Of a DNA stretch of 64,000 bases, positions 25,420 to 34,375 are shown piece after piece. The translations under genes were made by a program, and so were the position numbers. This DNA comes from Halorubellus sp. JP-L1 (GTDB lineage: Archaea > Halobacteriota > Halobacteria > Halobacteriales > Natrialbaceae), in the NCBI RefSeq assembly GCF_011440375.1, contig NZ_JAAOIR010000002.1, forward strand, positions 434,001 through 498,000, in the 5' to 3' direction. Positions within the stretch are counted from its first letter, which is position 1. Each line of letters starts with the position of its first letter. The notes under the pieces are model-generated. The model worked only from the letters and a program-made list of their open reading frames with translations. It had not been told where the DNA came from and did not search any database.

Positions 25420-26460
25420 ATGCTGTATCTCGCGACCGACCGCCGCGTGGCGGTCGTCGACCCGACGGTGTCGGCGGTCGAGGAGGCGTTCGTTCCCGGG
25501 GTGGACGCGGGGGAGGGCGTCGCGGCCGACGGAGTTCGCGTGGAGTGCGTGGCGGCGTCACCGGCGCGACCGGAGCGTGCGTTCGCCGGGACGGCTGGCG
25601 CGGGGTTGTTCCGGACGACGGACGGCGGGGAGTCGTGGTCGGGCGTCGCGCTCGGGCCGGCCGCGGACGACGTCGACGCGTCCCACGTGACGGCGGTGGC
25701 GGTGGCGCCGTGGGATCCGGACGTGGTGTTCGCGGGGACGGAGCCGTCGCGCGTCTATCGGTCGACGGACGGCGGCGAGTCCTTCCACCACCTGCCGGGG
25801 CTCGTCGAGTTGCCGTCGAGCGACGAGTGGGCGTTCCCGCCGCGGCCGCACACGCACCACGTCCGGTGGCTGGAGCCGGATCCGGCGCGCGAGGGACGCG
25901 TGCTGGTGGCGGTGGAGGCGGGCGCGCTCGTCGTGCTGGACGTCGGCGATGGAACGGCGTCGTTCCGGGAGCGGCCGCCGGGGGCGCGCCGGGACACGCA
26001 CTCGATGGCGACGCATCCGGACGCGCCGGGTCGAGCGTACGCGGCGGCGGGCGACGGGTACGCGGAGAGTCGTCGACACGGCGACGACTGGGACCACCCG
26101 CAGGCGGGACTCGATCACCGGTACTGCTGGAGCGTCGCGGTCGACCCGGCTGACCCCGACGTCCGCCTGGTGAGTGCGGCGTCGGGCGTGCGAACCGCGC
26201 ACTCGCCGGGACGCGCGGAGACGTACGTGTACCGCAAGCGTGGCGACGAGCCGTGGACGCTCGCGACGGACGGCCTCGGCGACCCCGAGGGGCGGACGCG
26301 GGCGGTGCTTGCGGCGGGCGACGACGCCGGCGAGTTCTACGCGGTCTCGAACCGCGGCCTCTATCGGACGACGGACGCGGGCGCGTCCTGGCGTGCGCTC
26401 TCAGTCGACGTCCCGTTCGGTGAAGGCGGTGGAACGGCGAGCGGGCTCGTCCACGTCTGA
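25420..26460 (+). CDS. Asp-box (BNR-like) beta-propeller protein
   Basis: A 346-residue protein with repeated Asp-box turns: 'FRTTDGGESW', 'YRSTDGGESFHH' and 'YRTTDAGASWRA', typical of sialidase/sortilin-like and YCF48-like propellers. No signal peptide and no catalytic sialidase residues are evident, so it is probably a binding or scaffold propeller in the cytoplasm. Start at 25420 (MLYLATD) is chosen because it begins the first blade; a start 12 bases earlier is possible. It follows the pilin gene by 57 bp on the same strand. Confidence 0.8.
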   Translation: MLYLATDRRVAVVDPTVSAVEEAFVPGVDAGEGVAADGVRVECVAASPARPERAFAGTAGAGLFRTTDGGESWSGVALGPAADDVDASHVTAVAVAPWDPDVVFAGTEPSRVYRSTDGGESFHHLPGLVELPSSDEWAFPPRPHTHHVRWLEPDPAREGRVLVAVEAGALVVLDVGDGTASFRERPPGARRDTHSMATHPDAPGRAYAAAGDGYAESRRHGDDWDHPQAGLDHRYCWSVAVDPADPDVRLVSAASGVRTAHSPGRAETYVYRKRGDEPWTLATDGLGDPEGRTRAVLAAGDDAGEFYAVSNRGLYRTTDAGASWRALSVDVPFGEGGGTASGLVHV

Positions 26461-26592
26461 ACCCGGCCGATTCACGGGGTCCGGTCGATTCGTCGGGGGT
26501 CTGACCGTCGCGATCAGACCGATCGGACGTCGCCGCCGCGAGCACGGGGTTCAATCGGGAAGAATTTACTCCTCGCCGTGCTGTCTCCGGGC

Positions 26593-27681
26593 ATGTACGA
26601 CTTCGTCGTCGTCGGCGTCGGGCCGGCGGGTGCGCGGTTCTCGCGGCGGGCGGCCGAGCGCGGGTTCGACGTGCTCGCGCTCGAGCAGGGTCGACTCGGC
26701 GAGCCGCTGGCGTGCTCGGGGCACGTCTCAGGGGACGTGTGGGAGTACACGGGACCGGACGGTCGCGAGGAGCTGCTCCAGAACGAGGTTTTCGGTGCGC
26801 GCTTCCACGTCGGGGGGCCGGGAAGCACGTTCGAGGACTTCTACAAGACGGAGGTGGTGTCGAACGTGATCGACCGCGTGGGCCTGGACCGACACTTGGC
26901 GGAGTTGGCGCGCGACGCGGGGGCGGACGTTCGCGAGGAGCACACGGTCACGTCGGTCGACGAGCGCTCTGACGCGGTCGAAGTCGAGGCGCGCGGGCCG
27001 GGCGGCGTGGAGTCCTTCGAGGCGCGGATGGTCGCCGGCTGCGACGGCCCGACGTCGCGCGTGCGCCGAGATCTCGGCTTGCCCGACCCCGGCGAACTCC
27101 TGCACGGCGTGCTCGGGTTCAGCGACGAGGTCGACCACGGCGACCGCGTGGACGTCCACCTGACGATGCCGGAGTTCTTCGCGTGGCGCATCCCGCGCGG
27201 CGACGCGGGCGTCGAGTACGGATTGGCGGCGAGTCCCGGACCGGACGTGAACGACCTGTTCGACGACCTCGTCGGACCGTCGGGGTACGACGTCGACGTG
27301 ACGAAGCGTTGTTCGGGCCTCATCCCGGTCGGGCCACCGGACACGGTGACGAGTCATCGCGGGTTCCTCCTCGGGGACGCGGCCGGCCAGACGAAGCCGT
27401 TCACGGGCGGCGGCATCCTGTACGGGATGCGGTCCGCGGACCACGCCGCTCGCGAGATCGAACCGGACCGGCCGGGGACCCTCGGCGCGTACGAGGCGGC
27501 GTGGCGCGAGGACCTGGCGACCGAGATCCGACTCGGGCACTGGATACGGCGAGCGTACTCGCTCCCCGAACCGATCCAGCGCGTCGGCCTGAAGGCGCTC
27601 TCGGGCGAGATCGGCGTCCACATGGATCGCCCGACGAGCGCGTTCTCGCGCGAGCACCTCGCGCGCTGGCTCCGGCCCTGA
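26593..27681 (+). CDS. geranylgeranyl reductase family flavoprotein
   Basis: A 362-residue FAD-dependent reductase of the GGR family, whose members saturate the isoprenoid chains of archaeal lipids or related prenyl compounds. It has the dinucleotide fold 'VVGVGPAGARFSRRAAERG', the active-site block 'EPLACSGHVSGDVW' (conserved CSG), and the FAD C-terminal motif 'LLGDAAGQTKPFTGGGI'. It is shorter than typical digeranylgeranyl-glycerophospholipid reductases only by some N-terminal residues. Another paralogue elsewhere may be the main lipid enzyme, so the exact substrate is uncertain. Confidence 0.9.
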   Translation: MYDFVVVGVGPAGARFSRRAAERGFDVLALEQGRLGEPLACSGHVSGDVWEYTGPDGREELLQNEVFGARFHVGGPGSTFEDFYKTEVVSNVIDRVGLDRHLAELARDAGADVREEHTVTSVDERSDAVEVEARGPGGVESFEARMVAGCDGPTSRVRRDLGLPDPGELLHGVLGFSDEVDHGDRVDVHLTMPEFFAWRIPRGDAGVEYGLAASPGPDVNDLFDDLVGPSGYDVDVTKRCSGLIPVGPPDTVTSHRGFLLGDAAGQTKPFTGGGILYGMRSADHAAREIEPDRPGTLGAYEAAWREDLATEIRLGHWIRRAYSLPEPIQRVGLKALSGEIGVHMDRPTSAFSREHLARWLRP

Positions 27682-27770
27682 CCCACGCCGGCCGCCGCGT
27701 CCACTCCGGTCCTCTCGCGTCCGCGCCCTGCTTCTCGCATCCGCTCCAGTTCACCCCGCGTCCGCGCCGG

Positions 27771-30700
27771 TCAGTCGACGATCGGGAATTCGAGCGTGAC
27801 GACGTTCCCGTCCGGCGTCGAGTCGAAACTGAGGGACCCGCCGAACGACGTCGCCGTCCATCGGACGAGCCACAGGCCGAGGCCGCTCGCGTGCTCCAGG
27901 GGCGTCTCGACGTCCGCGCTCAGCGCCTCGATCTCGGTTCCGGGAATCGTGGGTGCGTGGTCGGCGACCGCGACCGTCACCGCGTCGCCAGCCCGCGCGA
28001 CGTGCACCTCGACGGACGGCGTCTCGCTGGGGTCGTGGACGACTGCGTTCTCGACGAGTTCCGCGACGGCGAGCGCTATCGACTCGTTCCCGCGGACGTA
28101 GAGCGGGGCGTCGACGGCGACGTCGAACGTGATCGACGCGGTCTCGTGTGCCGCGCGAACGCACGCCACGGCGTCGCGGACGGCCTCGCAGACGTCGACG
28201 TTCGATGCCGTGCCCCCGTCTCCGTCGAGCGCTCGCTGAAACGCTCGCGCCTTGTTCGCCATCGCCAGGACGTCGTCGGCGGCGTCCCCGACGACCTCGG
28301 CGGCCGCGACGACCGCGTCGTCGTCGTGGTCGAGTAACTCGGCGGTGCGGCCCGCGACGACGTTCATGTTGTTCCGGAGGTTGTGCCGGAGGACGCGGTC
28401 GAGGACCGCGAGCCGTTGCTCGTTGTCCTTCAGTTCGGTGAGGTCCCGGAGCACGCCGACGGTGCCCGCGTACTCCTCGCCGGGGAGCAGCGCGATGGCG
28501 GCCTCGCAGACGCGCTGGTCGCCGTGGCGCGTCCGCACCCGGAGTTCGACCGTCTCCCGGTCCGGCCCCGACGTGGCGACGAGACTCTCGGTCACGCGCT
28601 CGCAGGTCTCGACGTCCGTCTCCGGGAACACCAGTCGGGCGGGCTCGCCGACGATCTCAGCGCGCCCGTAGCCCGTCACGTCGACGAACGCGTCGTTCAC
28701 GCTCGCGAAGCACCCGTCCTCGTCGAGCGTGTAGATGGGGTCGCTCGCGGTCTGCACGATCGTCTCGTACCGTTCGAGCTCCTGCTCGCGTTCCCGTCGC
28801 CCCGTCACGTCGCGGAGGTAGATCGTCAAGCCGTCCGCGCTCGGGTACGCCGTCACCTCGAACCAGGTGCCGATGGCCTCGGAGTGGGATTCGAACGTCT
28901 GCGCGTCGTTCGTCTCCTTCGCCGCCTGGCAACCCTGCCAGAACCGACCGCCGACTTCCTCGGGGAACAACTCCCAGAGGTTCTCGCCGACGAGCTCCGT
29001 CTCGCGGAACGGCAACAGGTGTTCGGCTTCGGCGTTGACGTACGTGACGACGTCGTTCTCGTCGAGCGACACGAACCCGTCCTTGATGCGTTCGAGCGTG
29101 TTCTCGAGGTCCGCGCTCGTCGCCGCCAGTTCGGCCTCCCGGACCGCGCGGTCGAGCGCGACCGTGACGTGGTCGGCGAACGCGTGCCCGGCGTCCCGGA
29201 CGGCTCGCGTGTACTCGCGGTCCGGGTCGGCGACGCCGAGCAGGCCGTGCTCGCCCAGGGAGAACAGGAGCCCCGTCTCCGCGTCGGTCTCGTGCTCGGT
29301 GACGGCGACTTCCGTGACGCCGACGCGGTCGGCGAACGCCGCCCAGTCCGGCGACTCCGGGTCGAGCGAGTGCCCGTCGTCGACGCCGGCGACGACGACG
29401 GGATCCAGGCGCGTGCCGTCCGCGTTCGGGAACCAACACACCACCACGTCCAGTTCGAGGATCTCCTGGATGGACTCGACGGCGGAGGTCGCGACCTCCG
29501 CGGGCGTGCGAGCGCGCTGGAGGCGCTCGGTCGCCTCGTGCAGGTGCTCGAACAACCGCATGCGTTCCCGGCGTTCGGTGACGTCCCGCTGGAACCCCAG
29601 GAAGTGCGTGACGGTGCCGTCGTCGGCGCGGACGGGCGTGACGTCGAGCCGATTCCAGAACGGCGTGCCGTCCGCGCGATAGTTCTGCAACGTGACAGAT
29701 ACCGGCTCTCCGGCGTCGATGGCGGCTCGGACGCGGGCGACGGGCTCGGGGTCGGTGTCTGCGCCCTGGAGGAATCGACAGTTCCGGCCGAGGACCGCGT
29801 CCCGGTCGTACCCCGTTACGTCGAGGAACGCGTCGTTCACGTACACGAGAGGCGTGTCCTCGACGCGCGCGTCGGCGATCGACAGACCGAGGCTCGCCTC
29901 TGCGGCGGCGCGCTCGAACACGCGGAGGCGTTCGACGCGACGCTCGCGGCCGGTGACGTCGCGTGCGAGCACCTGCCGGCTGCCGTCGTCGGCCGGGGCG
30001 ACCGACAGCTCCACGGTTCGTGCCGCGTTCGCGTCGTCCGTCAGCGTCGACGCGGCGACGGGCGTCGCCGCATCCGTCCGGAACCGGACCTCCGCGCTGG
30101 CGGTTCCGTCGGACGACAGCAACGACTGGACCGCGTCGCGGTCCGCGGGACGCACCAGGTCGACGAACGCCGTCCCTTGGAGCGACGACGCGTCCACGTC
30201 GGCGAGCGTTCCTGCGCGCTCGTTCCCGTACGTCACCGTTCCGGAGTCGTCGACGGCGAACAATCCCGCCGGCAGCAACTCGACCAGTCGGTGGTACTGC
30301 GTCGACCGGTCGTGGAGTTCCGCGGCGAGCGCTCGCGTCTGCAGGAGCCCGTCGACGCGTCGTCGGAGCGCGGACGTCCGCACCGGCGTCTCCAGCACGT
30401 CGTCGACGACGTCGAGGACGGCGTTCGTACTCGACCCGACCGGGTCCGCGTGCGACCGGTCGACGACGAGCAAGCACGGCAGGAACCCCGACGTCGCCGC
30501 CTTCAGTTCCTCGACGCGGCCCGCGGCCGCCCCGAGCGACTCCTCGTCGAGCACGTACAGGTCGCCGTCGCCCGGTAGGTCGCCGTCGCCCGGCAGGTCG
30601 CCGTCGCCCGGTAGGTCGCCGGGTGCGGCGACGACGACGTCGTAGGCCGCGTCGTCGAACCAGTCCTCGAGCGACGCCCGAACTCCCGCGTCCGTGACGC

Positions 30701-30785
30701 CCAGGACGACCGTCGACCGGCGCGAGGTCGGGGACGCCGCGACCCGCCAGATCGGCGGGTGACCGTCGTCGGCGCGGTCACTCAT
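27771..30785 (-). CDS. LOV/PAS/GAF sensor histidine kinase, candidate blue-light receptor
   Basis: A 1004-residue soluble kinase. Order: degenerate receiver-like domain (about 24-150), PAS (about 162-285), LOV domain (about 288-403), GAF (about 415-548), PAS (about 552-665), PAS (about 672-788), H-box 'LDRVLRHNLRNNM' with His801, HATPase (about 870-1000). The LOV core reads 'GRNCRFLQG' with Cys336, the residue that forms the flavin adduct, plus 'LQNYRADGTPFWNRL' and 'FLGFQRDVTER', so the main FMN contacts are present. It starts inside the stop of the small ORF at 30778. No output regulator is adjacent. Confidence 0.92.
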   Translation of the reverse strand: MSDRADDGHPPIWRVAASPTSRRSTVVLGVTDAGVRASLEDWFDDAAYDVVVAAPGDLPGDGDLPGDGDLPGDGDLYVLDEESLGAAAGRVEELKAATSGFLPCLLVVDRSHADPVGSSTNAVLDVVDDVLETPVRTSALRRRVDGLLQTRALAAELHDRSTQYHRLVELLPAGLFAVDDSGTVTYGNERAGTLADVDASSLQGTAFVDLVRPADRDAVQSLLSSDGTASAEVRFRTDAATPVAASTLTDDANAARTVELSVAPADDGSRQVLARDVTGRERRVERLRVFERAAAEASLGLSIADARVEDTPLVYVNDAFLDVTGYDRDAVLGRNCRFLQGADTDPEPVARVRAAIDAGEPVSVTLQNYRADGTPFWNRLDVTPVRADDGTVTHFLGFQRDVTERRERMRLFEHLHEATERLQRARTPAEVATSAVESIQEILELDVVVCWFPNADGTRLDPVVVAGVDDGHSLDPESPDWAAFADRVGVTEVAVTEHETDAETGLLFSLGEHGLLGVADPDREYTRAVRDAGHAFADHVTVALDRAVREAELAATSADLENTLERIKDGFVSLDENDVVTYVNAEAEHLLPFRETELVGENLWELFPEEVGGRFWQGCQAAKETNDAQTFESHSEAIGTWFEVTAYPSADGLTIYLRDVTGRREREQELERYETIVQTASDPIYTLDEDGCFASVNDAFVDVTGYGRAEIVGEPARLVFPETDVETCERVTESLVATSGPDRETVELRVRTRHGDQRVCEAAIALLPGEEYAGTVGVLRDLTELKDNEQRLAVLDRVLRHNLRNNMNVVAGRTAELLDHDDDAVVAAAEVVGDAADDVLAMANKARAFQRALDGDGGTASNVDVCEAVRDAVACVRAAHETASITFDVAVDAPLYVRGNESIALAVAELVENAVVHDPSETPSVEVHVARAGDAVTVAVADHAPTIPGTEIEALSADVETPLEHASGLGLWLVRWTATSFGGSLSFDSTPDGNVVTLEFPIVD
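30561..30620 (-). repeat. 18-nt in-frame tandem repeat in the LOV kinase
   Basis: Three 18-nt copies (30561-30578, 30579-30596, 30597-30614) plus a partial fourth. They encode GDLPGD units within the receiver-like N-terminal domain (residues about 56-75), lengthening a loop. Confidence 0.85.
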
Positions 30786-31011
30786 CCTGCTCCGGCCACT
30801 CGTTCGTCCCGGGACGGAACCACCGGAGACCACGCAACGGGTCGCCGACCCGGCCGCAGCCGGCGGTGTTCGAGAACTCGTCCGGCAGCCGATGGACGTC
30901 GCTCGCCGTCGGCTCACCGGCGAGGACGCGATCCGGGGTCGAGACTCCCGGCGAACCGCATTCCGGAGTCGAGACTCCCGGCGAAACGCGTTCCGGGAGC
31001 GTCGTTGACAT
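30778..31011 (-). CDS. small ORF translationally coupled to the LOV histidine kinase
   Basis: A 77-residue product, 'MSTTLPERVSPGV...', whose stop codon overlaps the kinase start (ATGAGTGA arrangement), the usual sign of coupled translation. A TATA-like 'tttatctc' (reverse strand, 31035-31042) lies 28 nt before this ATG, and no other promoter precedes the kinase. The middle contains two SPGVSTP units from a 30-nt repeat; the C-terminal part ('PDEFSNTAGCGRVGD', 'LRGLRWFRPGTNEWPEQ') looks like real protein with one Cys. I recognise no family. It could be a leader ORF rather than a functional protein. Confidence 0.5.
   Translation of the reverse strand: MSTTLPERVSPGVSTPECGSPGVSTPDRVLAGEPTASDVHRLPDEFSNTAGCGRVGDPLRGLRWFRPGTNEWPEQDE
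30931..30990 (-). repeat. 30-nt tandem repeat in the coupled small ORF
   Basis: Two copies (30931-30960 and 30961-30990) plus a partial third, matching at about 25 of 30 positions. They encode the SPGVSTP-containing units. Confidence 0.8.
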
Positions 31012-31034
31012 GGACTGGAGTCCGCTCCAGGGGG

Positions 31035-31042
31035 AGATAAAC
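31035..31042 (-). promoter_or_regulatory. TATA-like box for the small ORF and LOV kinase
   Basis: Reverse-strand 'tttatctc', 28 nt before the ATG at 31011, suggests a leaderless transcript covering both genes. Confidence 0.5.
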
Positions 31043-31198
31043 CTGTCCACCGTTCGAGTCGTTCACTCGACCCGCACATCGTTCACCTCTAGCGATTCCT
31101 CCCTCGAGGGAGCGCCTCGACGTGATCGATCGAGGTGATCGGTCGACGCAGCTTCTCGACGCAGTCGAGGGATTGCCGGGGCGACCGAGCGTCGGCGG

Positions 31199-32362
31199 CT
31201 ACTCGTAGGTGGGGATGCGCGCCGACCGCTGGCCGCCGTCGACGAACGGCAGCGAGACCACGTCGCCCTCTCCGACTGCCTCAGCGCTGTCGCCCTCGAC
31301 GCGCTCGCCCTCGACGCCCGCGCCCTCGTCGACCGCGCCCTCGTCGACCGCGACGTGGACGCTCTCCGCGTCGAACGCGTACGGCACGAGCGCGAACGCG
31401 ATACCGACTTCGCGGTGTGGACTCCACGCCGTCCGCGTCAGTTCGCCGACGACCTCGCCGTCGACGACGACGTCCGCGCCCGCCGCCGGCAGCGCGTCCC
31501 CCTCCTCGACGCCGGGGAGCGCGACGCCGACGAGTCGGCGCGACGGCCGACCGACGTTCTCCACGCGCGCCACCGTCTCCTGCCCGACGAAACACCCCTT
31601 CTCGTAGTCGACGGCGTTCCGGACGCCGGAGACGTTCGGCACGCGCCCGTCGAGTTCCGTCGCGAACAGCGGCGACCCGGCCTCGAGCGTCAGCGTCTCC
31701 CACGTCGCGTACCCGAACGGCGCCGCGTTGTTCCCGTGATTCAGGAGGACGTCCCAGACGAGGTCCGCGTCGTCGGCCCCGCACACGACCTCGAATCCCT
31801 CCTCGCCCGCGAGGTCGTCCGTCCGCACGACCGTGACGCCCGCGTCGCCCATCGTCCCGCGAACGAACGAGAGCGGTGCATCTGGCGTCCCCGACTGGTT
31901 CAGGACGCTCGCGACCTTCTCCGTCGCCTTCGGACCGTGTACGCCGAACACCGCGAACGCGTCGCTCGCCCGCGAGACGTCGACGTCCTGCACGAACGTC
32001 CGCGAATCCCACTCCTCGGCGAGCCACCCCGCCTGCCCCGGCGGCGTGAAACACAGCAGCTGGCCGTCGGCCTCGTAGACGTACATGTCCGTCCGTACGC
32101 GGCCCTCCGGCGACAACAGGAGCGCGTACGTTCCCTCGCCGTCCTCGCGCGGCACGACGTTCGTCACCGCGTCGTCCACGAAGTCGTGCCGGTCCGACCC
32201 CGCGACCGTCACGACGCCGTACGCCGCCTCGAACGCTCCGACGACTCGCCGGACGGCCTTCGCCGTCCGCGCCGGCCGCCCGTAGTCCCGCACGACGCGC
32301 CGTCCACCGCGCTCGACGAACGTCGCCCCGTGGGCGTCGTGCACGTCATCGATGATGGCCAT
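31199..32362 (-). CDS. YgfZ/GcvT-like folate-binding protein
   Basis: A 387-residue protein of the aminomethyltransferase-like fold. The diagnostic YgfZ motif is 'YEKGCFVGQE', with the single conserved Cys. YgfZ-type proteins bind tetrahydrofolate and aid maturation or repair of iron-sulfur enzymes, in contrast to true GcvT. A repeat-rich acidic insert (AVDEGAGVEGERVEGDSAE) lies near the C terminus. It is usually annotated as glycine cleavage T protein in haloarchaea. The start at 32362 (MAIIDDVHDAHGA) matches that family's N terminus. Confidence 0.88.
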   Translation of the reverse strand: MAIIDDVHDAHGATFVERGGRRVVRDYGRPARTAKAVRRVVGAFEAAYGVVTVAGSDRHDFVDDAVTNVVPREDGEGTYALLLSPEGRVRTDMYVYEADGQLLCFTPPGQAGWLAEEWDSRTFVQDVDVSRASDAFAVFGVHGPKATEKVASVLNQSGTPDAPLSFVRGTMGDAGVTVVRTDDLAGEEGFEVVCGADDADLVWDVLLNHGNNAAPFGYATWETLTLEAGSPLFATELDGRVPNVSGVRNAVDYEKGCFVGQETVARVENVGRPSRRLVGVALPGVEEGDALPAAGADVVVDGEVVGELTRTAWSPHREVGIAFALVPYAFDAESVHVAVDEGAVDEGAGVEGERVEGDSAEAVGEGDVVSLPFVDGGQRSARIPTYE

Positions 32363-32502
32363 GTGGAGGCGGAGACGCGCGAACGGCAAAACGAGTACGG
32401 TCTCCGGACCGACGCCTCGGCGTCCGCGAGCACACGATGCCCCGGGCGCGCGATGTGCCGCGACGGCGCGACGCTGCGAGGGCACGATACCGCGACGCCG
32501 CG

Positions 32503-32796
32503 TCAGAACGGGAGTCGATCGCGGAGCGCGTCGAACAGCGACGGATCGTCGTCCTCGGGGTCCTCCGGGACCACGCGCGCGTCCGGCTTCAGGAGCGTCT
32601 TGCCGCCAGTGCGGTCGACCTCGATGAGGTCGTCCTCCTTCAATTCCGTCAAAGCCGGCTCGATCTCGTCGATGCCGGCGTCGACGTGCGACCGCAACTC
32701 GAAGACGGTCATCCCCTCCTCGCCGCGTTCGACCAGGGCGTCCAGCACCGACACGGACACGTCGTCGCGGTCCCGGAACTCCCGCTTCGCTCTCAT
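32503..32796 (-). CDS. small winged-helix-like haloarchaeal protein (DUF6432-like)
   Basis: A 97-residue protein beginning 'MRAKREFRDRDDVSVSVLDAL' with a helix-turn-helix-like region 'GMTVFELRSHVDAGIDEIEPALTELKEDDLIEVDR' that matches a winged-helix layout. I associate it with DUF6432 from memory. It could be a transcriptional regulator, with unknown target. The C terminus is acidic then amphipathic (SLFDALRDRLPF). It is the downstream neighbour of the PGF-CTERM operon, with a 74-bp gap. Confidence 0.75.
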   Translation of the reverse strand: MRAKREFRDRDDVSVSVLDALVERGEEGMTVFELRSHVDAGIDEIEPALTELKEDDLIEVDRTGGKTLLKPDARVVPEDPEDDDPSLFDALRDRLPF

Positions 32797-32870
32797 CACT
32801 CGAGACTTCGACGCCGGGGACTTTGACCCTTGTCCCCGAGCGCCGCGCGTCGCCGAGTCCCGGTACGAAC

Positions 32871-33260
32871 TCAGCGGAGCGTCCGCGCGAGCGCGGCGAT
32901 GCCGGCGAGCGAACTCGCGAGCACCGCGAGCGCGAACGCCGCCTGGATCGCGGGCTCGTACTTCCGGCTCGCCCAGATGGCGATGAACCGCGTGACGTTC
33001 GTGTAGAACGAGAACAGGGTCGCGACGGCGACGAGCACGAGCACGACGAGCGCCACCCACTGCAGGCGCTCGTAGAGCCCGGCGTCGCTCCACCCGCCGC
33101 CGTTCCGGTCGCGGCGAGCGCCCCCGCGATCGTCGCGGCGGTCGCGGCGGTCGTCGCTGCGGTCGCCGCTGCGGTCGCGGCGGTCGTCTTCGTCGTCGGT
33201 CTCGTTCCACGTCGATGCGTCGGTTCCGTCGTCGGTCGCGCCGGTGGTGTCGTCGGTCAT
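32871..33260 (-). CDS. hypothetical membrane protein with Arg/Asp-rich N terminus
   Basis: A 129-residue protein. The first 58 residues are hydrophilic and made of RD/DRR repeats, followed by two helices (about 64-86 and 105-125) around a short loop 'NVTRFIAIWASRKYEP'. Its ATG overlaps the stop of the PGF-CTERM gene by 4 bases (ATGA), so the pair is co-translated. This predicts a joint role at the membrane; family not recognised. Confidence 0.75.
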   Translation of the reverse strand: MTDDTTGATDDGTDASTWNETDDEDDRRDRSGDRSDDRRDRRDDRGGARRDRNGGGWSDAGLYERLQWVALVVLVLVAVATLFSFYTNVTRFIAIWASRKYEPAIQAAFALAVLASSLAGIAALARTLR

Positions 33261-34288
33261 GCTCTGGTCCTCGCTACGAGTGCCGCGGCGGCGACGGCGA
33301 CGAGCGCGACGACCACGCCGAACCCGGGCTGGCCACCCGAGTTCTCGTAGGTCGTCCCCTCGTCGGGCGCTCTGGTCGGCTCCTCTTGCGGCGATTCGGT
33401 CTTCTCGAACTCCTCGGCCTGGAACTCCTCGCCGCCGTCGCTCGTGTTCTCGTCGACGGAGAGCCCGGTGCCGGGCGCGAGGTTCGCGGTCGAGCGCGCG
33501 GTCGCGACGACCGTGCCGTCGCGCCAGAGGACGGCGTCCAGGTAGTAGTTGTAGTCGTCCGGGACGACGAGGTCGCCGGTCGGCGTCGCGGTCTTCCCGC
33601 TCCCGATCGCGTCGAGTTCGATCGTCGTCCGGTCGGCGACGACGTTCGAACCGTTCTGGCGCGCCGTCAGCACGAGCTCGAGCCCCTCGGCGGGCCGAGC
33701 GCCGGTGTTCGTCAGGTACGTCGACACCGCGAGCGTCGACCGGCCGTCCTCGACGGCGTCGATGCGGTACTCGATGACTGGCATCCCGGCGTCGAAGTCC
33801 TGGAACTGGACGGGGGTGTCGCGGTACGCTGGCGTGAGCGAGCCGACGCCCGAGACCTCGCGGACGCCGGTCTCTAGACGCGTGCCGTTCCGGAACACGA
33901 TCGCCTGCACGTCGTAGTCTCCCTGGCGGGCGACCGTCAGCGCGCCTTCGCGACTGCGGCTGACGTCGCCGTCGAGCGTGCCGTACGCGAGGCGCTGCGT
34001 CGCCACGACGAACCCGGTGTCCTGGTCGACGGCGCGCAGGAGGACGGTGACGTTCTCCGCGGGACCGCCGCGCTGTTCGAGGTACGGGCGGACGCGGAGG
34101 GTGGCGTTCTCGCCGCCGACCTGGCCGGAGCCGATCGTCATCTCGACGAGGTCGACGCGGGAGGGCTGCTCGGGTCGCTCGGGGGTGTCCTCGGGTGGGT
34201 CGAGGGCGCCGGGGACGCCGACGGCGACGCCGACGCCGACGACGACCGCGAGCCCGACCACCCCGAGGAGGACGTACTCGGTTCGCAC
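33257..34288 (-). CDS. membrane-anchored surface protein with PGF-CTERM (DUF7490-like)
   Basis: A 343-residue exported protein. It has an N-terminal hydrophobic segment (about 6-28) as signal or anchor and two beta-rich domains of about 130 residues each that look like internal duplicates ('VTVLLRAVDQDTGFVVATQRL' and 'LELVLTARQNGSNVVADRTT'). A Glu-rich linker leads to the PGF-CTERM anchor 'GQPGFGVVVALVAVAAAAL'. The DUF7490 label is from memory. It heads a two-gene operon with the membrane protein at 32871. Confidence 0.82.
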   Translation of the reverse strand: MRTEYVLLGVVGLAVVVGVGVAVGVPGALDPPEDTPERPEQPSRVDLVEMTIGSGQVGGENATLRVRPYLEQRGGPAENVTVLLRAVDQDTGFVVATQRLAYGTLDGDVSRSREGALTVARQGDYDVQAIVFRNGTRLETGVREVSGVGSLTPAYRDTPVQFQDFDAGMPVIEYRIDAVEDGRSTLAVSTYLTNTGARPAEGLELVLTARQNGSNVVADRTTIELDAIGSGKTATPTGDLVVPDDYNYYLDAVLWRDGTVVATARSTANLAPGTGLSVDENTSDGGEEFQAEEFEKTESPQEEPTRAPDEGTTYENSGGQPGFGVVVALVAVAAAALVARTRA

Positions 34289-34375
34289 GTTACAGAATCC
34301 CGAGAGGTATTACAAGTGTCTTGTGTGAGAGCGCCCCGATCCGGAACCCCGACAAGGCGTCGTCGTCTCGAACTG

